Source of the DNA: Trifolium pratense
Lineage: Eukaryota > Streptophyta > Magnoliopsida > Fabales > Fabaceae
Length of the DNA: 64,000 bases
Reading direction: 5' to 3'
Assembly: GCF_020283565.1 (NCBI RefSeq)
Contig: NC_060064.1
Span: 8,360,266 to 8,424,265, forward strand
The position numbers were made by a program, and so were the translations under genes. The notes under the pieces were generated by a model that saw only the letters and a list, made by a program, of their open reading frames with translations, had not been told where the DNA came from and searched no databases. Below are positions 48,833 through 59,732 of this stretch, one piece after another. Position 1 is the stretch's first letter. Every line of letters starts with the position of its first letter.

Positions 48833-49165
48833 ATGACTATCACTATAACAGATGGCACTTTCTTAGAGAGCCGTTTAGTTCATGCCAAGTGTTTTGATGT
48901 ACTAATTTTTCTTAGGGACAAAATTTATATGCAGTTTGATATCTGCTGTTTTTGCTATTCTTTATATGAAGAAACATTTTTTTTTATTACAATTTTCAAT
49001 ATAGCTCTATTGAAAAATTTCTCAAGTGTGTCATTTACTCATAGAGATAATATGTATGCGGACTATTTAGCAAAGCTTGAGATAAGATCTACGAGCAAAC
49101 TATTGATGGTTCTTATCCTCCAGTTAAACTCTGTTATGAGTGTCGCATATCTTCGCGACCGATAG
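48833..49165 (+). pseudogene. Possible retroelement RNase H remnant
   Basis: The frame contains VSFTHRDNMYADYLAKLEI, which resembles the final helix of plant retroelement RNase H domains, usually of the form H-x-R-x-x-N-x-x-AD-x-LAK. The N-terminal half is Phe/Ile-rich and shows nothing. No reverse transcriptase or integrase is seen nearby. Whether the source is LINE or gypsy cannot be decided; chance resemblance is possible. Confidence 0.35.
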
Positions 49166-49169
49166 TTTT

Positions 49170-50830
49170 TTCTGTTTTTCCTTTTCCCTTCAATCGATTT
49201 TTATTTTATACGTATAATTTAAAATTCAAATTTTTTACTATGTGTTTAAGAGACCTAAAATCCTTACTACTTGAATGAAATTTTTAATAAATAGATTTTT
49301 TTATATTTGAATGAAATTTTTTTTACACTTTTTTAAAATAGAAAAACTATTTTTTTCCTATTTTTAAAAAATGTAGAATAGAAAAAATAAAAAATTGTCC
49401 CTCCAAGGAACAATAATGCTTCAAAGAATTTGTAAAATACGAATTTCCCTTTTTCAACTATTTTTTATTTTTTTACATAAGAGTCGGAGATTGAACCGTA
49501 AAAATTTCTTTCATAATTTTGAATATGATCCATTGTGAAATTGCCAAATTCACTTTCTTTGTACACTATTATTTTGCAACCTCCTTCACTTAAGTTAACC
49601 ATGGAAAGATCGAAACATATCCAAACTTTGTCCTACTCCCTTGGTTTTTTCCCTTCAATTTTTCTTTTCTTAATGCAGTTGGTTTCCCTCTAAATAACTA
49701 CTTCTCATTAGGTAGAAAAGTGAAAATGAAAGAAACTAACATGAACTTATTTTAGATGGTGTCATGAGCCCCATCTTATGTCTTGTACCAATAATTTTTG
49801 GAATGTCTTCAAAATTTACAGCTATTAGTACTTGTGGTTGTTCACTTATTATTGTCAAGAAAGTTGAATTTTCAAAGTCGGCCAAAACTATGATAATTGA
49901 ATTATACATTGCTACAATATATATATAAATTAAATGGTCATCACATTTTTTTTTATAAATAAGGTATTTCGTAACCGCATGGATTAATACCTAAACTTTA
50001 TAGGATCTAAATGAATGATAAGTGCGTTTGATCGGCTAAAAAACAGAGACTAGACTGAACAACTTTTGTTGTACACTGTTTGATTTGAACTGGTTATGGG
50101 ACTAAACAAATTAGGTAGTAAGGGACACGCTGAACAACATGACAACTTTTTGTCTACAATACAACTATAAAAATTACGAAAATACCTATTTTATTTTCGA
50201 ATATAAAGATATTATCATCATATATCTCTTCGATACAGTTTTGTTCTGTCCTGTATTATTTTGTTTTGTCCCGTTTTTGTTGTTTTACGAATCAAACTTA
50301 TCTAACACTACTACATGCTTAAGGTTGAAATCGAACCTAGACCTTGATTAAGGAAAAAGAAATCTGTGCCATATAATTTTCTCCATATAGTTTAGGACTT
50401 TTTTTTTTTGAAGGAAGTTTAGGACTTATTCTAATTAATGTATTAGGTATAATATTTATTTTTAGATTCTTAAGGTTGAGACAGTAAGGAGCATAGAGTA
50501 GTGGCTAGCATGACATGTTATGACACAAATAAATAAATTAATAACTTTGACTTAATTCAAAAGCAATTATTTTATACTTAACCAAATTAGAAAAAATAAA
50601 AGCCAATTATTCTATAGACTAAATTATTTTGAAGTTTTGTCAAAAAAATAAAATAAATTATTTTGAAGTTGGTTTAGGAGGTGATCCAGTGAAACGCATT
50701 TGAACCAATTATGATGTTTTCCGACCAAAAACATAAACCAATGACTAAATTAATGGTCTTAAACTAAAAATTTAAAGACAAAAAAACATAAAACCGAAAA
50801 CATAAACACATGATAAAAGTGACATAGCCA
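49170..50830. other. AT-rich intergenic DNA before the RLCK gene
   Basis: No gene or clear element is seen. The part next to 50,831 should hold the promoter of the kinase gene. Confidence 0.5.
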
Positions 50831-50870
50831 GAGAGAGAGAGAGAGAGAGAGAGAAAAAGAGAGAAAAAGA
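50831..50870. repeat. GA-rich tract in the probable 5' UTR of the RLCK gene
   Basis: (GA)n followed by GAGAAAAA units, 100-140 bp upstream of the kinase ATG. GA/CT tracts are frequent in plant 5' UTRs and core promoters; no role can be shown here. Confidence 0.8.
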
Positions 50871-50970
50871 GGATCTTTTCAAAGTTGCCGTAGTTGCTAC
50901 TTGAGCACCGTGTTCTGGGTCGGGTCGGTTCTTCAAAGGGTCGTTGAATTTGTTCTTGGGAAGAGGAAAA

Positions 50971-52759
50971 ATGGGTTGGATTCCATGTTCTGGAAATTCA
51001 GGAACAAAGAAGAAGATTGTGAAGAAGATGGAAGTTCAAGACAGTCTCACTCGTCAAATTAAAACTACTCCAGCTTCTCAAGGTACTGCTAAAATTTTTC
51101 TTTTTGATTGGTTTTGAAGATTCATCAATTGGGTTTATGGTTGTGATTGTGATTTGTGAGAGACCCTATTGGAAATAATTGAGCTTTTCACTTTATCAAT
51201 ATGTTGTTTTTTTGTATTATTTTTGTACGAATTGATCTATTTAGGGTTTCTTGCAATTTTTTTTTTAAAGTATAATTTTTTTAGGTGGAATTTGATGTGG
51301 TTAAGGACTGCAATCTTTTTAGTGATTGACCAAACATGGCTGTTTTTTTTTTTTTTTTGGCTTTGAGGGTTGGTGTTTGATATGGTGGAGTTTATAAGAG
51401 GGTACAAAACTAGCAGCAAGAGAAACATTTACATTTGATATATACAGATCATAACAATCTAAACATGTCTATTACAGTGTTTTAGGCTTATGTTATGCCT
51501 GTTGGATTCAAGTCCGAGTAGTTAGTCTGACATCGACTATGAATTGACAGAAATGTAGTTGTGTAGGATTAGTCCCCGGTTTCTACTGATTTATCAAGTC
51601 AGAATATGAAAATTGTTGTTGTAAAAACTCTGGTGGGTTTGGTAAAGTCACAATGGCACCGTGATTCTGTTGAAGCTCTAAAGTGTATGAGAATGGAGAA
51701 TAGGCAATCCATAATTTTCATATTAGAGTGAACATGGTACCAAGCAAAATTTGTATAGAAGACTTCTCTCAGCTTAAATCATCTTGTTATATTTTCTGAA
51801 TATTTGGTCCATCCCTAAATATCGGACAATCTTGGGGAAAAAAAGTATTGTCCTTTTTTATAAGACCCTTTTGTACTAACCAATAATTAAGTAACAATAC
51901 TAGTATGAGGAATATAAATCAATTCTGTCTCCTTAAAGGTAAGCTTAGAAAAACAACCAAATATTAACAAGGTCATATATTTAGGGACGGATGTAATAAT
52001 ATGAGGCTTCTGTTTTATTTTATTTTCTTGCAGCTGTATAGCTTCTCAGTCACACAATATAATCCTAACTCAAAATTGTATGCACCGTGGCGATGACTTT
52101 GAAACGATGCAGTGTGTGTGTAAAATCAGTTCATGATTCATATTATACTAATAATATTTAGTTATTTGTTTTTCGGAGCTTTGAAAGCGAAACATATATG
52201 GTATTAAATTGTTGTTCTTACATCACTTGATTACAGGGAAATTGAAGCGGAATTCATCAACAAATTCCAAGGATACATCTAAACATGGGAACAATGAACA
52301 CATTGCAGCACAAACTTTCTCATTCCGCGAGTTGGCAATTGCAACTAGAAATTTTAGAGCTGAATGTCTTTTGGGGGAGGGAGGCTTTGGTAGAGTATAC
52401 AAAGGGCATCTCGAAAGTATTAATCAGGTCAATATAGTTTATCATGATTTAATTTCTAAAATATAATAGATTGAATGTTGCCAACATTGAACTCTTCAGA
52501 AAGGTTGAGTTTGTAATAATATGTTTCATCCTTTCTAATATTGAATATAGGTTGTCGCAATCAAGCAACTTGATCGAAATGGTCTCCAAGGGAATAGAGA
52601 ATTCCTTGTTGAAGTGTTGATGTTAAGTCTACTTCACCATCCTAACCTTGTCAACCTTATCGGTTATTGTGCTGATGGAGATCAGAGGCTTCTAGTTTAT
52701 GAATATATGTCATTAGGATCCTTGGAAGACCACTTGCATGGTATTTCATTTCAACTATG

Positions 52760-52799
<40 letters not shown>

Positions 52800-53631
52800 T
52801 GTTATTTATGGATTATATGTGTTTGATTTGCAGATTTATCTCCTACCAAGAAACGACTTGACTGGAACATGCGAATGAAAATAGCCGCTGGGGCTGCAAA
52901 GGGATTGGAGTATCTACATGACAAAGCTAATCCTCCGGTCATATACCGAGATTTGAAATGCTCCAACATTTTGCTTGGCGAAGGGTATCACCCCAAGTTA
53001 TCTGATTTTGGCTTGGCCAAACTTGGCCCGGTCGGAGAAAACACCCATGTATCGACAAGGGTTATGGGCACCTATGGATATTGTGCTCCAGAGTATGCAA
53101 TGACCGGTCAACTTACTCTCAAATCAGATGTTTATAGCTTTGGTGTAGTCCTTCTCGAAATAATTACAGGAAGGAAAGCTATTGACAATTCGAAATCTGC
53201 AGCAGAGCAGAATCTTGTTGCATGGGTAAGAAAGTCTTCAGTTTTTGGCTTTTTAAATGGCCTTTGATTATTGAAGCACTTCATAATGAGATTTGTTAGA
53301 TGGTTTGTTTTTAATCTTCATTTGAGTAATAATTTTGGAATGGACTACTGTGATATAATTGCAGGCTAGACCGTTGTTCAAAGATCGAAGGAAATTTTCG
53401 CAAATGGCTGATCCTATGCTTCAAGGTCAGTATCCTTCGAGAGGGCTATACCAGGCTCTTGCTGTTGCAGCAATGTGTGTTCAAGAACAAGCTAATATGC
53501 GTCCGGTTATAGCTGATGTTGTCACAGCTTTGTCTTACCTTGCTTCGCAAAGACATGATCACAATACACAGACGGTCCAAAACTCTCGCCTCTCTCCTGG
53601 TACTCCCTCTAGAGTCCGGAGGGGGCGATAA
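50971..53631 (+). CDS. PBL7: Receptor-like cytoplasmic kinase VII, PBL7-like
   Basis: Predicted 383-residue serine/threonine kinase at the plasma membrane. Exons 50971-51082, 52237-52427, 52551-52740, 52834-53225, 53365-53631 join in frame. MGWIPC places Gly2 for myristoylation and Cys6 for palmitoylation. The kinase domain follows [14 protein letters not shown]: glycine loop GEGGFG (84-89), VAIK with Lys106, YRDLKCSN with catalytic Asp204, DFG at 222-224, and the activation segment [15 protein letters not shown]. The RD motif and the FSF-REL-ATxNF linker mark subfamily VII (PBS1-like), which relays signals from surface receptors. The basic tail [11 protein letters not shown] is intact. PBL7 (At5g02800, from memory) is the best guess; close paralogues are possible. 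Intron 3 has a (CT)n tract at 52,765-52,795. Confidence 0.93.
52765..52795. repeat. (CT)n microsatellite in an intron of the RLCK gene
   Basis: About 15 CT units about 40 bp before the acceptor at 52,833. It may form part of the polypyrimidine-rich 3' intron. Confidence 0.9.
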
Positions 53632-54472
53632 CATGGAGCTCAATGTTTGGGGGTATAAAATAGTCCAGTGAAAATTTCAAATATGTTGTTTAATGCGGTC
53701 ACAACATGCTTCAAAATATAGGTTTATAGATGTTAATATCAATCGTCTTTTGTGGTGTTCTCTCAGCTCATAGAATATGGATAGTTGCGAAAAAAACCTG
53801 TGGAATTTTGTTCGACTTTTTGGTGTTCAAAACTGCTCCTATTTCTATTTAGAGCTAAGATGTTATTTTCTCTAAATATTTATTTATTAATGAGCAATTT
53901 TTTTAATTCATAATTGATGTTCTTATTCATTCTCATTCTTATTAGTAAGCTTTCCACAATTTCATGTCCCTGCCATTCACCAAAGATTGTTCTAATATAT
54001 TAAGATCGATCGATGATCTAAACTTCATTTGTAGTAGGCTAGTAGCATAGGTTCCTTTCTAAATTTGGGATATCTACGACATGCCAATGTGTTTAGAATC
54101 ATGATCACTATATTCATAATTCATCTTAGTTTATGTTATTGTTTTCTTTATTGTTGCAGTTTTGGACGAACACTTTATTTATGCATCAAATTTACGTATT
54201 CATTCATAGATCAAAATTCAACTGATAAGTCGTAATCTAAAATAACAAATACTACTACTTATTCAAAGTAAACTACGTTCATTCAAGCAAAAGAAATAAC
54301 AAAGTAACTATGATCATTAAGATAAAAACTGACACACCCAATAGGGTAACAAAATGTTCACTCAAAAAGGAAAAACTATCACACTACAAAGTTCATAAAA
54401 AAGCGCCATTCTTAAGCGTCTAGGAGATACTAGTACTGATGAAGATCAAACCAAAAATATTGAATTTGTAGT
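53632..54472. other. Converging 3' flanks of the RLCK and DUF7086 genes
   Basis: No gene is seen. The two genes are tail to tail, so both 3' UTRs should lie here. Confidence 0.5.
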
Positions 54473-54643
54473 CTATGGATTGAAGGGTCCTTCTGGTTGT
54501 AGCTGTTTGCATAAACCTAAATAGGTTAGATATATCAATCTATTTCTTGCACCTGTTCTGTGTATATCATTGTGTTTGCAGAAATACTTCAACTGCTTAA
54601 GCTTGCAGCATCCAATCATCTCTCCCAACAGCATGAACAACTA
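54473..54643 (-). pseudogene. Severed C-terminal part of the DUF7086-type gene
   Basis: In the same frame as the upstream gene, 55 sense codons follow the TAG before a second TAG at 54,473-54,475. They encode LFMLLGEMIGCCKLKQLKYF and later HRTGARNRLIYLTYLGLCKQ, ending GPFNP. The family end as I remember it is LFLLLGQMLGCC, LKYFCKHTKNHRTGAKDR and LYLTYL-LCKQLDP. No further stop or frameshift has accumulated, so loss of the reading frame is recent, or the stop is bypassed or erroneous. Confidence 0.85.
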
Positions 54644-55609
54644 GTTGATGTTTCTCTTCTTTGTAATCAATGGCTCCATTGCTTTCTCTTTTCTGCAACT
54701 CTCGCATCTTGGCAGCACTGGGTTAGTCCATGCATCCGGTGCACGGTCATGCATCTCGTGTATATTCTCCTCGATGAACCTTTTCACTTTCTCGAACTTT
54801 TCAACCAAATCAAATTGAATATTGTCTTGTTGAAAGTTGCAGAATTTGCATTGAAGAGTTCCAGAGATAGTCTGCAGTTTCAATTCGGATAGCAAGTGGT
54901 CGAGTGTGTGCACGGTGGCGCGCTTTGAAGTTGTCCATGGGAATGGTGGTGGTACTGTCTCACTCTTTAGTACTGTCTCAGTCTTTAGTTTTCTCTTTTT
55001 CGCGGGACAAGAAGATGGTTGACTGCATTTACGACGTCCCGACACCTTTTTATTGCTGGTGCTAGTGATAGGATTAGGAAGAGAAACATGATCTTGTTCT
55101 TGTTTTTCTTGATGAGAATCTTTTTCTTTAGATAGATCAGGATATGGCTTAGAGTGTTGTTGAGCTGGAGAGATAATTTGGAGGGGAAAGATTGTTTGAG
55201 GATGAATAGGGAGGCATGTTGGAGGTGTTAACGGCGTGTATTCAAATGGTGAAGGCCAAGTTGGTGATGATGATGATGGTTGTGAAAGTGTAAACCATGA
55301 TGCATCACAAGAACGTGCAGCAGCAGCATCATGGTTCACCATGTTTGAATTAAGGAATGTTTTCAGAGTAATAGGAAGGTCTGTGGAGGGTGTTAGTGGA
55401 TGGGGTGATGATGATGTTGATGAAGATGTTGTGGATGATGGTGATGGTGTTGACAACGACGACGATGATGAATATGGTGGTGATGGTGGTGGTGATGATG
55501 ATGATGATGATGAAGAGGATGAAGCTGGTTGTGGAAGTGAGAGTGTTAACCATGATGCATCAATGTTTTCATGATGAAGAGCATCATCAGAATGATCATG
55601 GTTAGTCAT
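54641..55609 (-). CDS. DUF7086-type protein cut short by an in-frame stop
   Basis: A single-exon frame of 322 residues starts MTNHDHSDDALHHEN. Residues 30-150 are Ser/Pro/Thr-rich and low in complexity. A basic stretch (GRRKCSQPSSCPAKKRKLK) is a likely nuclear signal. From residue 223, FPWTTSKRATVHTLDHLLSE begins the conserved plant domain that I recall as DUF7086. It has two CxxC pairs (Cys254/257 and Cys302/305) that may bind a metal, and ends here at KKRNIN. In relatives I recall this segment continuing INWLFLLLG. Here the Trp codon position is TAG (54,641-54,643), and the frame then continues with family-like sequence to 54,473. The product is therefore either truncated by about 55 residues or made only by readthrough. 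The molecular function of the family is unknown. Confidence 0.8.
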   Translation of the reverse strand: MTNHDHSDDALHHENIDASWLTLSLPQPASSSSSSSSSSPPPSPPYSSSSSLSTPSPSSTTSSSTSSSPHPLTPSTDLPITLKTFLNSNMVNHDAAAARSCDASWFTLSQPSSSSPTWPSPFEYTPLTPPTCLPIHPQTIFPLQIISPAQQHSKPYPDLSKEKDSHQEKQEQDHVSLPNPITSTSNKKVSGRRKCSQPSSCPAKKRKLKTETVLKSETVPPPFPWTTSKRATVHTLDHLLSELKLQTISGTLQCKFCNFQQDNIQFDLVEKFEKVKRFIEENIHEMHDRAPDAWTNPVLPRCESCRKEKAMEPLITKKRNIN

Positions 55610-55650
55610 CTTTGAGTTGCTCTTCTTTCTTTCTTGTGCAGCAAGAAACT

Positions 55651-55693
55651 GAAAGAAAGAAAAGAAAGAAAGAAAGAAAGAAAGAAAGAAAAG
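55651..55693. repeat. (GAAA)n microsatellite in the 5' flank of the DUF7086 gene
   Basis: About ten GAAA units, 45-85 bp upstream of the minus-strand ATG, with an (AT)n tract 50 bp further out. On the minus strand this is a TTTC-rich 5' leader. Confidence 0.9.
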
Positions 55694-55737
55694 AGGGAGA
55701 TTGGATTTGGTGGTTTGAATGATTTGAAGGAAGGAAG

Positions 55738-55740
<3 letters not shown>

Positions 55741-55794
<54 letters not shown>
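55741..55794. repeat. (AT)27 microsatellite
   Basis: An uninterrupted AT run of about 54 bp, 130-185 bp upstream of the DUF7086 gene start. Confidence 0.95.
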
Positions 55795-55796
<2 letters not shown>

Positions 55797-56299
55797 ACTG
55801 AACTAGGTATTAATTTGGATATACTTGATATCATACAGATAGAGTTATCCTTCAATATGTAGGATATGTTAGTTATACATTAATTCAAAAAGTTTGTTTT
55901 TTTTAAATGATAACTTTTTTTTTTCTTTGAAGAATTTATTTATAATGATAACTTATTCAAACAGATTTTACATCTTAATGTTAATACACTCAATATATTA
56001 TCATCATCTTCCAGGACAAAAATGTCTTCATCTATTTTTTTTTTTTTATAGTAATTAACAAAGATAAATTAATAATTACTCCGTATATTATAAGAAACTA
56101 GTTAATCCTTATCAAGTGTCCAGACTAGAGTCTAGAAGTAAGAGTGAGAAATAAAACGAAGGCAGTTGAGTGAAAATAGGGAAGGAGATTAGTATTAGAA
56201 ACAGATAAAGAGAAGACATTTGATATTTCTGTTGTGGTATAATCCTATATTCTGTTTCTTGTGCTTAATGTTCCATATTATAATTTTTTTTGGCCTATG

Positions 56300-57242
56300 C
56301 TTGATGAAAGTACAAAAAGCAAGTATTTTCAATATATATCGTATCCACAACGACTAGTGCGATATTAAACGTTAATTCTCAAGATCATGATTTTAAGTGC
56401 GGATTTTGTGAGATTTTTGTTTAAAAACATAAAAAGTGCGAGATATTAAAAAGGTTAAACTTTCATAGAAAAGAAATTGTCGGGATTTAGACTCGTTATC
56501 TCATTAACATGTATCAATCAACCATTAGTATATATATTTCATTCACCAATCATTATTACCACATATCACACGTCGAACGTATCCGTGTCCGGATTACGCC
56601 GTGAAATCTATTAAATTCATTAACCTTCGATGTCTCGAATCATTAATCGACATAATAGCTTTAAGTTCCGATATTTGAAGTGGTTATTAAACTCAAAATC
56701 TATGTCTAAACTTTGAAATTTAATAAGTGATTATTTTAACCTTTGATTCAAATAACATATGGCTATTTATAGACTTTCTGAATTGCTGAATTCGCTGAGC
56801 GAATATTAGGTTCGCTGAGCGAAATTGTTACTTCACCTAAAGGTTTTCTGACACGTAGCACAAAACAGCCTTACTCAGCATTTCTTCGCCACTGCTCGCC
56901 AACTCTCGCCAGCTACCCAGAACACTCTGCCTGAGTTCGCCAACTCTCGCCAAGGTTCGCTGAGCGAACTTTCTTGATGTTGTTCGCTGAGGCTCGCCAA
57001 CTCTCGCCATGGACCCTTGGAGCACTGACTTTGCTCGCCAATGTTCGCCAGACTTCGCTGAGCGAAGGCTTCAATTTTTGCACATTTTTCAGCAATTCCT
57101 AACAAAATGTTTGGATTTGAAAAACTTTTGATCATGATAATATCTTCATAAAATAGGGAAGTTTTACTTGTTTTTCCTTCAAAACATGTTATCAAGTGCC
57201 CAAATTCAAAGTGTATTTTTACTAATATTTGGCACTTATCAA
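56300..57242 (-). mobile_element. Retroelement-like segment with TTCGCTGAGCGAA repeats (tentative)
   Basis: A GC-rich island (56,785-57,070) in AT-rich DNA contains TTCGCTGAGCGAA four times (near 56,789, 56,811, 56,955 and 57,054) and CTCGCCAACTCTCGCCA-type units about five times. The left flank includes TATCGTATCCACAACGACTAG and the right flank ends ATTTGGCACTTATCA, both reminiscent of plant retrotransposon LTR segments. No coding domain or second LTR is present. Open frames on the minus strand (about 60-106 codons) translate the repeats. Confidence 0.45.
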
Positions 57243-57327
57243 TGCTGATGTGGTATACTTATCCTATGTTATGTGTGTATTTTCTCTGGAAAACTCAACG
57301 AGGAAATTTGGGTAACAGAGATAAAAC

Positions 57328-57355
<28 letters not shown>
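57328..57355. repeat. Run of 28 G
   Basis: A perfect homopolymer of G in an AT-rich setting. Such runs are rare and unstable in plant DNA; it may be real or an assembly or sequencing artefact. It could form a G-quadruplex if real. Confidence 0.9.
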
Positions 57356-57359
<4 letters not shown>

Positions 57360-58094
57360 CAGAATAATGAGAGGATTGGGTTTAACGTGGATAACATACT
57401 GTTTCTAAGTTTTGTCCTAAAAAATATTGAAAATTCAAAAAATATTAAAAAGTAAAAAAAATAATTTTGATAATAAAAGTAATAAATTTATTAAAATAAA
57501 ATAAATTATGATAAAATTAAATTATATTAAACAACGTTATAAAAAATAGACATACAAATAAAATTTACGTTAATATATTTTTATGCAAGCTAAAATATAT
57601 ATTTTTAAAAAACTAGTTTACAAGATTAATCTACATTCTAGTAATTTATAAGCTAACATACTAACTTCATTAGTAATATTTTTACTGTTGTGTTTTTTCC
57701 TGTTCTCAGAGTTGGAGGATATCACTAAACACCTACATTCTCTAGATGAGGATTTTTTGGGTTTTTGTTTTGTTATTCATTTAACATGTCAAAATATAAT
57801 AATGTTCTTAGGATACAGTTAGAAAGAAATGACTAATTTTGTTTCGAAATGAATTTACAAAAAGTGATATCTTTTATTTTACGAGTCAATTTGTAAGAAT
57901 GATTTAGACTCTCTAAAAAAATCTACTATTTTGCTCTCAAATATAAGCAAATGTTCTTTTTCTAGGTTCATAGAATAACTAAAATATAGATCAAATATAT
58001 TAAATATTCAATGAATTTAAAAGATAATCCTTGCTTATATTTTAGACCGGAAAGAATAATATAATATTATTTGATCCTAATATCTTATATGACC

Positions 58095-58880
58095 TAGGGG
58101 TGTACATGGGTTGGACAAACCCACTTGACCCGGTCAAACCCACCCAACCCAACTCAAAAAAGTGGATTGGGTCGGGTAATTGGGTGGATATAGATCCCAA
58201 AACTAGAAAACCCACTAAAAAAAATCGGGTTATGGGCAAACCCGGACCCGGACTCAAAAACCCACTTGACCTGGTTTTGATTTATTTTTTAAATGGAAAC
58301 CCCAAAAGTTTTCCTACTTTTTAGCTTTTGTGCCGTTTTTTTTTTCATTATTACTGGTACAAAGAAAGAGAAACCCAAATTAATGTATTCCAACTTCCAA
58401 AATAAGAAGAGTAGATCGATGATGGCAATCAAAAAGGCAAAATCCCTAAATTATTTCTCTTTCTCTGATTATATAATAATCTCTTTCTCTGGTTATATAA
58501 TAACAATACTCAGTCTCAGATTCTCACTCTCTCTAATTTCTAAAAACTTCAACGGATCACTCTCTCTATTTTGATTTGCTTAGTGCAATTTTAGTCTCTT
58601 GAACATTTGGTATGATTATTTTATGATGAACATCTGCAATTCTGCAAATTGCAAGTAATTTATTACTTTGATACTATCATTTTATATTAAAAAAAAATAG
58701 AAAAATCATTTGGGTAACCCACTACCCAACCCAATCCAACCCGGAAATTAGTGGGTTTACCCAACCCGGCCCAATGTTATAACGGGTGGTTATTTTCTTG
58801 GACCCAATCCGGAGTACCCTATGTGGTTCGGGTTTTGGTTTTGGCCAAACCCAACTCAATCCGGCCCACGTACACCCCTA
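58095..58880 (+). mobile_element. Non-autonomous hAT element (786 bp)
   Basis: Terminal inverted repeats TAGGGGTGTACATGGG and the complement of TTAGGGGTGTACGTGGG bound a 786-bp element. A perfect 8-bp direct repeat ATATGACC flanks it (58,087-58,094 and 58,881-58,888), the hallmark of hAT insertion. The subterminal regions are rich in GGGTTGGG and CCCAACCC words, the likely transposase-binding repeats. The interior is AT-rich. The 93-codon frame at 58,293-58,574 shows no transposase motif. Confidence 0.93.
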
Positions 58881-58913
58881 ATATGACCCACTCCTTATAT
58901 CCACACATCAAAC

Positions 58914-59260
58914 TAGGGGTGGGCATGGTTCGGTTTTTAAGGAAAATCGAACCGAACTGAACCAAACTGTTTTCAAAATTCATAATAACCGAACTGAACC
59001 GTTTGTCTTTTAAACCGAATCGAACCGAACTGTTAAAATGGTTTGGTTTTATGGTTCTGAACCAAACTATAACTAACTTTTGACTAAAAAGAACTGAGCC
59101 ATTAAGAGAACTGAATCGAACCAAACTGATAATCAGGAACCGAACCAAACTGTTTCATTTTAGTTTTAAAACTGTTAGTTATGGTTCAGTTTTTTTTTTG
59201 GTTTGGTTCGGTTTAGTTCTGCAGTTCGGTTTAGTTTTTAGTTTTTTTTGCCCACCCCTA
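58914..59260 (+). mobile_element. hAT-type MITE (347 bp)
   Basis: The element starts TAGGGGTGGGCATGG and ends TTGCCCACCCCTA. Flanks are CATCAAAC (58,906-58,913) and AATCAAAC (59,261-59,268), an 8-bp duplication with one mismatch. The interior consists of many GGTTCGGTTT and AACCGAACC words in both orientations, so it folds strongly. It lies 33 bp after another hAT element. No coding capacity. Confidence 0.9.
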
Positions 59261-59732
59261 AATCAAACTCATTTATGAAAGGAGAAAACTTATATGCATT
59301 TCTTTAGATGCTGTTTTTCCTGTTCCTCTCACAAAAAGGTAGTTATTTATATTTTTTAATTAAAAAAAGAAAAAGAAAAATGTTTTTAAATAAAAATAAC
59401 TTCCCCCATGTATCTAGCACAGTAAAAACTGTGTATATGGAACTGTACATAAGTTTGGTCCTTTATGAAAATCGGTTTCAATTGACTTCCACCTTACCAC
59501 TTATACAAATAATATATAAAAAAAAAAATTAGGTCATTCTACAAAGAAGATGGGCAGTTATAAAGCAAGCACCAAGGCATGTGCCTCAAAAACGGCATAA
59601 GCCAATCCTTATACAAAGATAAAGTTCCTTCTAATATCTCTTCAAGCCACAACTTCACTTGCTAACGTTCACATTTATACTAATTAAACTACTACCTGAT
59701 TTAGACTCAAAGCATTCAAAAACACCAACAAT

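Noticed and set aside
55236..55574. Acidic Asp/Gly-rich plus-strand frame of 112 codons
   Set aside because: It is the complement of the Ser/Pro-rich, low-complexity part of the DUF7086 gene; the Asp runs come from TCA/TCATCA serine codons read backwards.
58293..58574. A 93-codon frame inside the 786-bp hAT element, possible transposase piece
   Set aside because: No hAT dimerisation motif or other transposase signature is seen; it is low-complexity and AT-rich.
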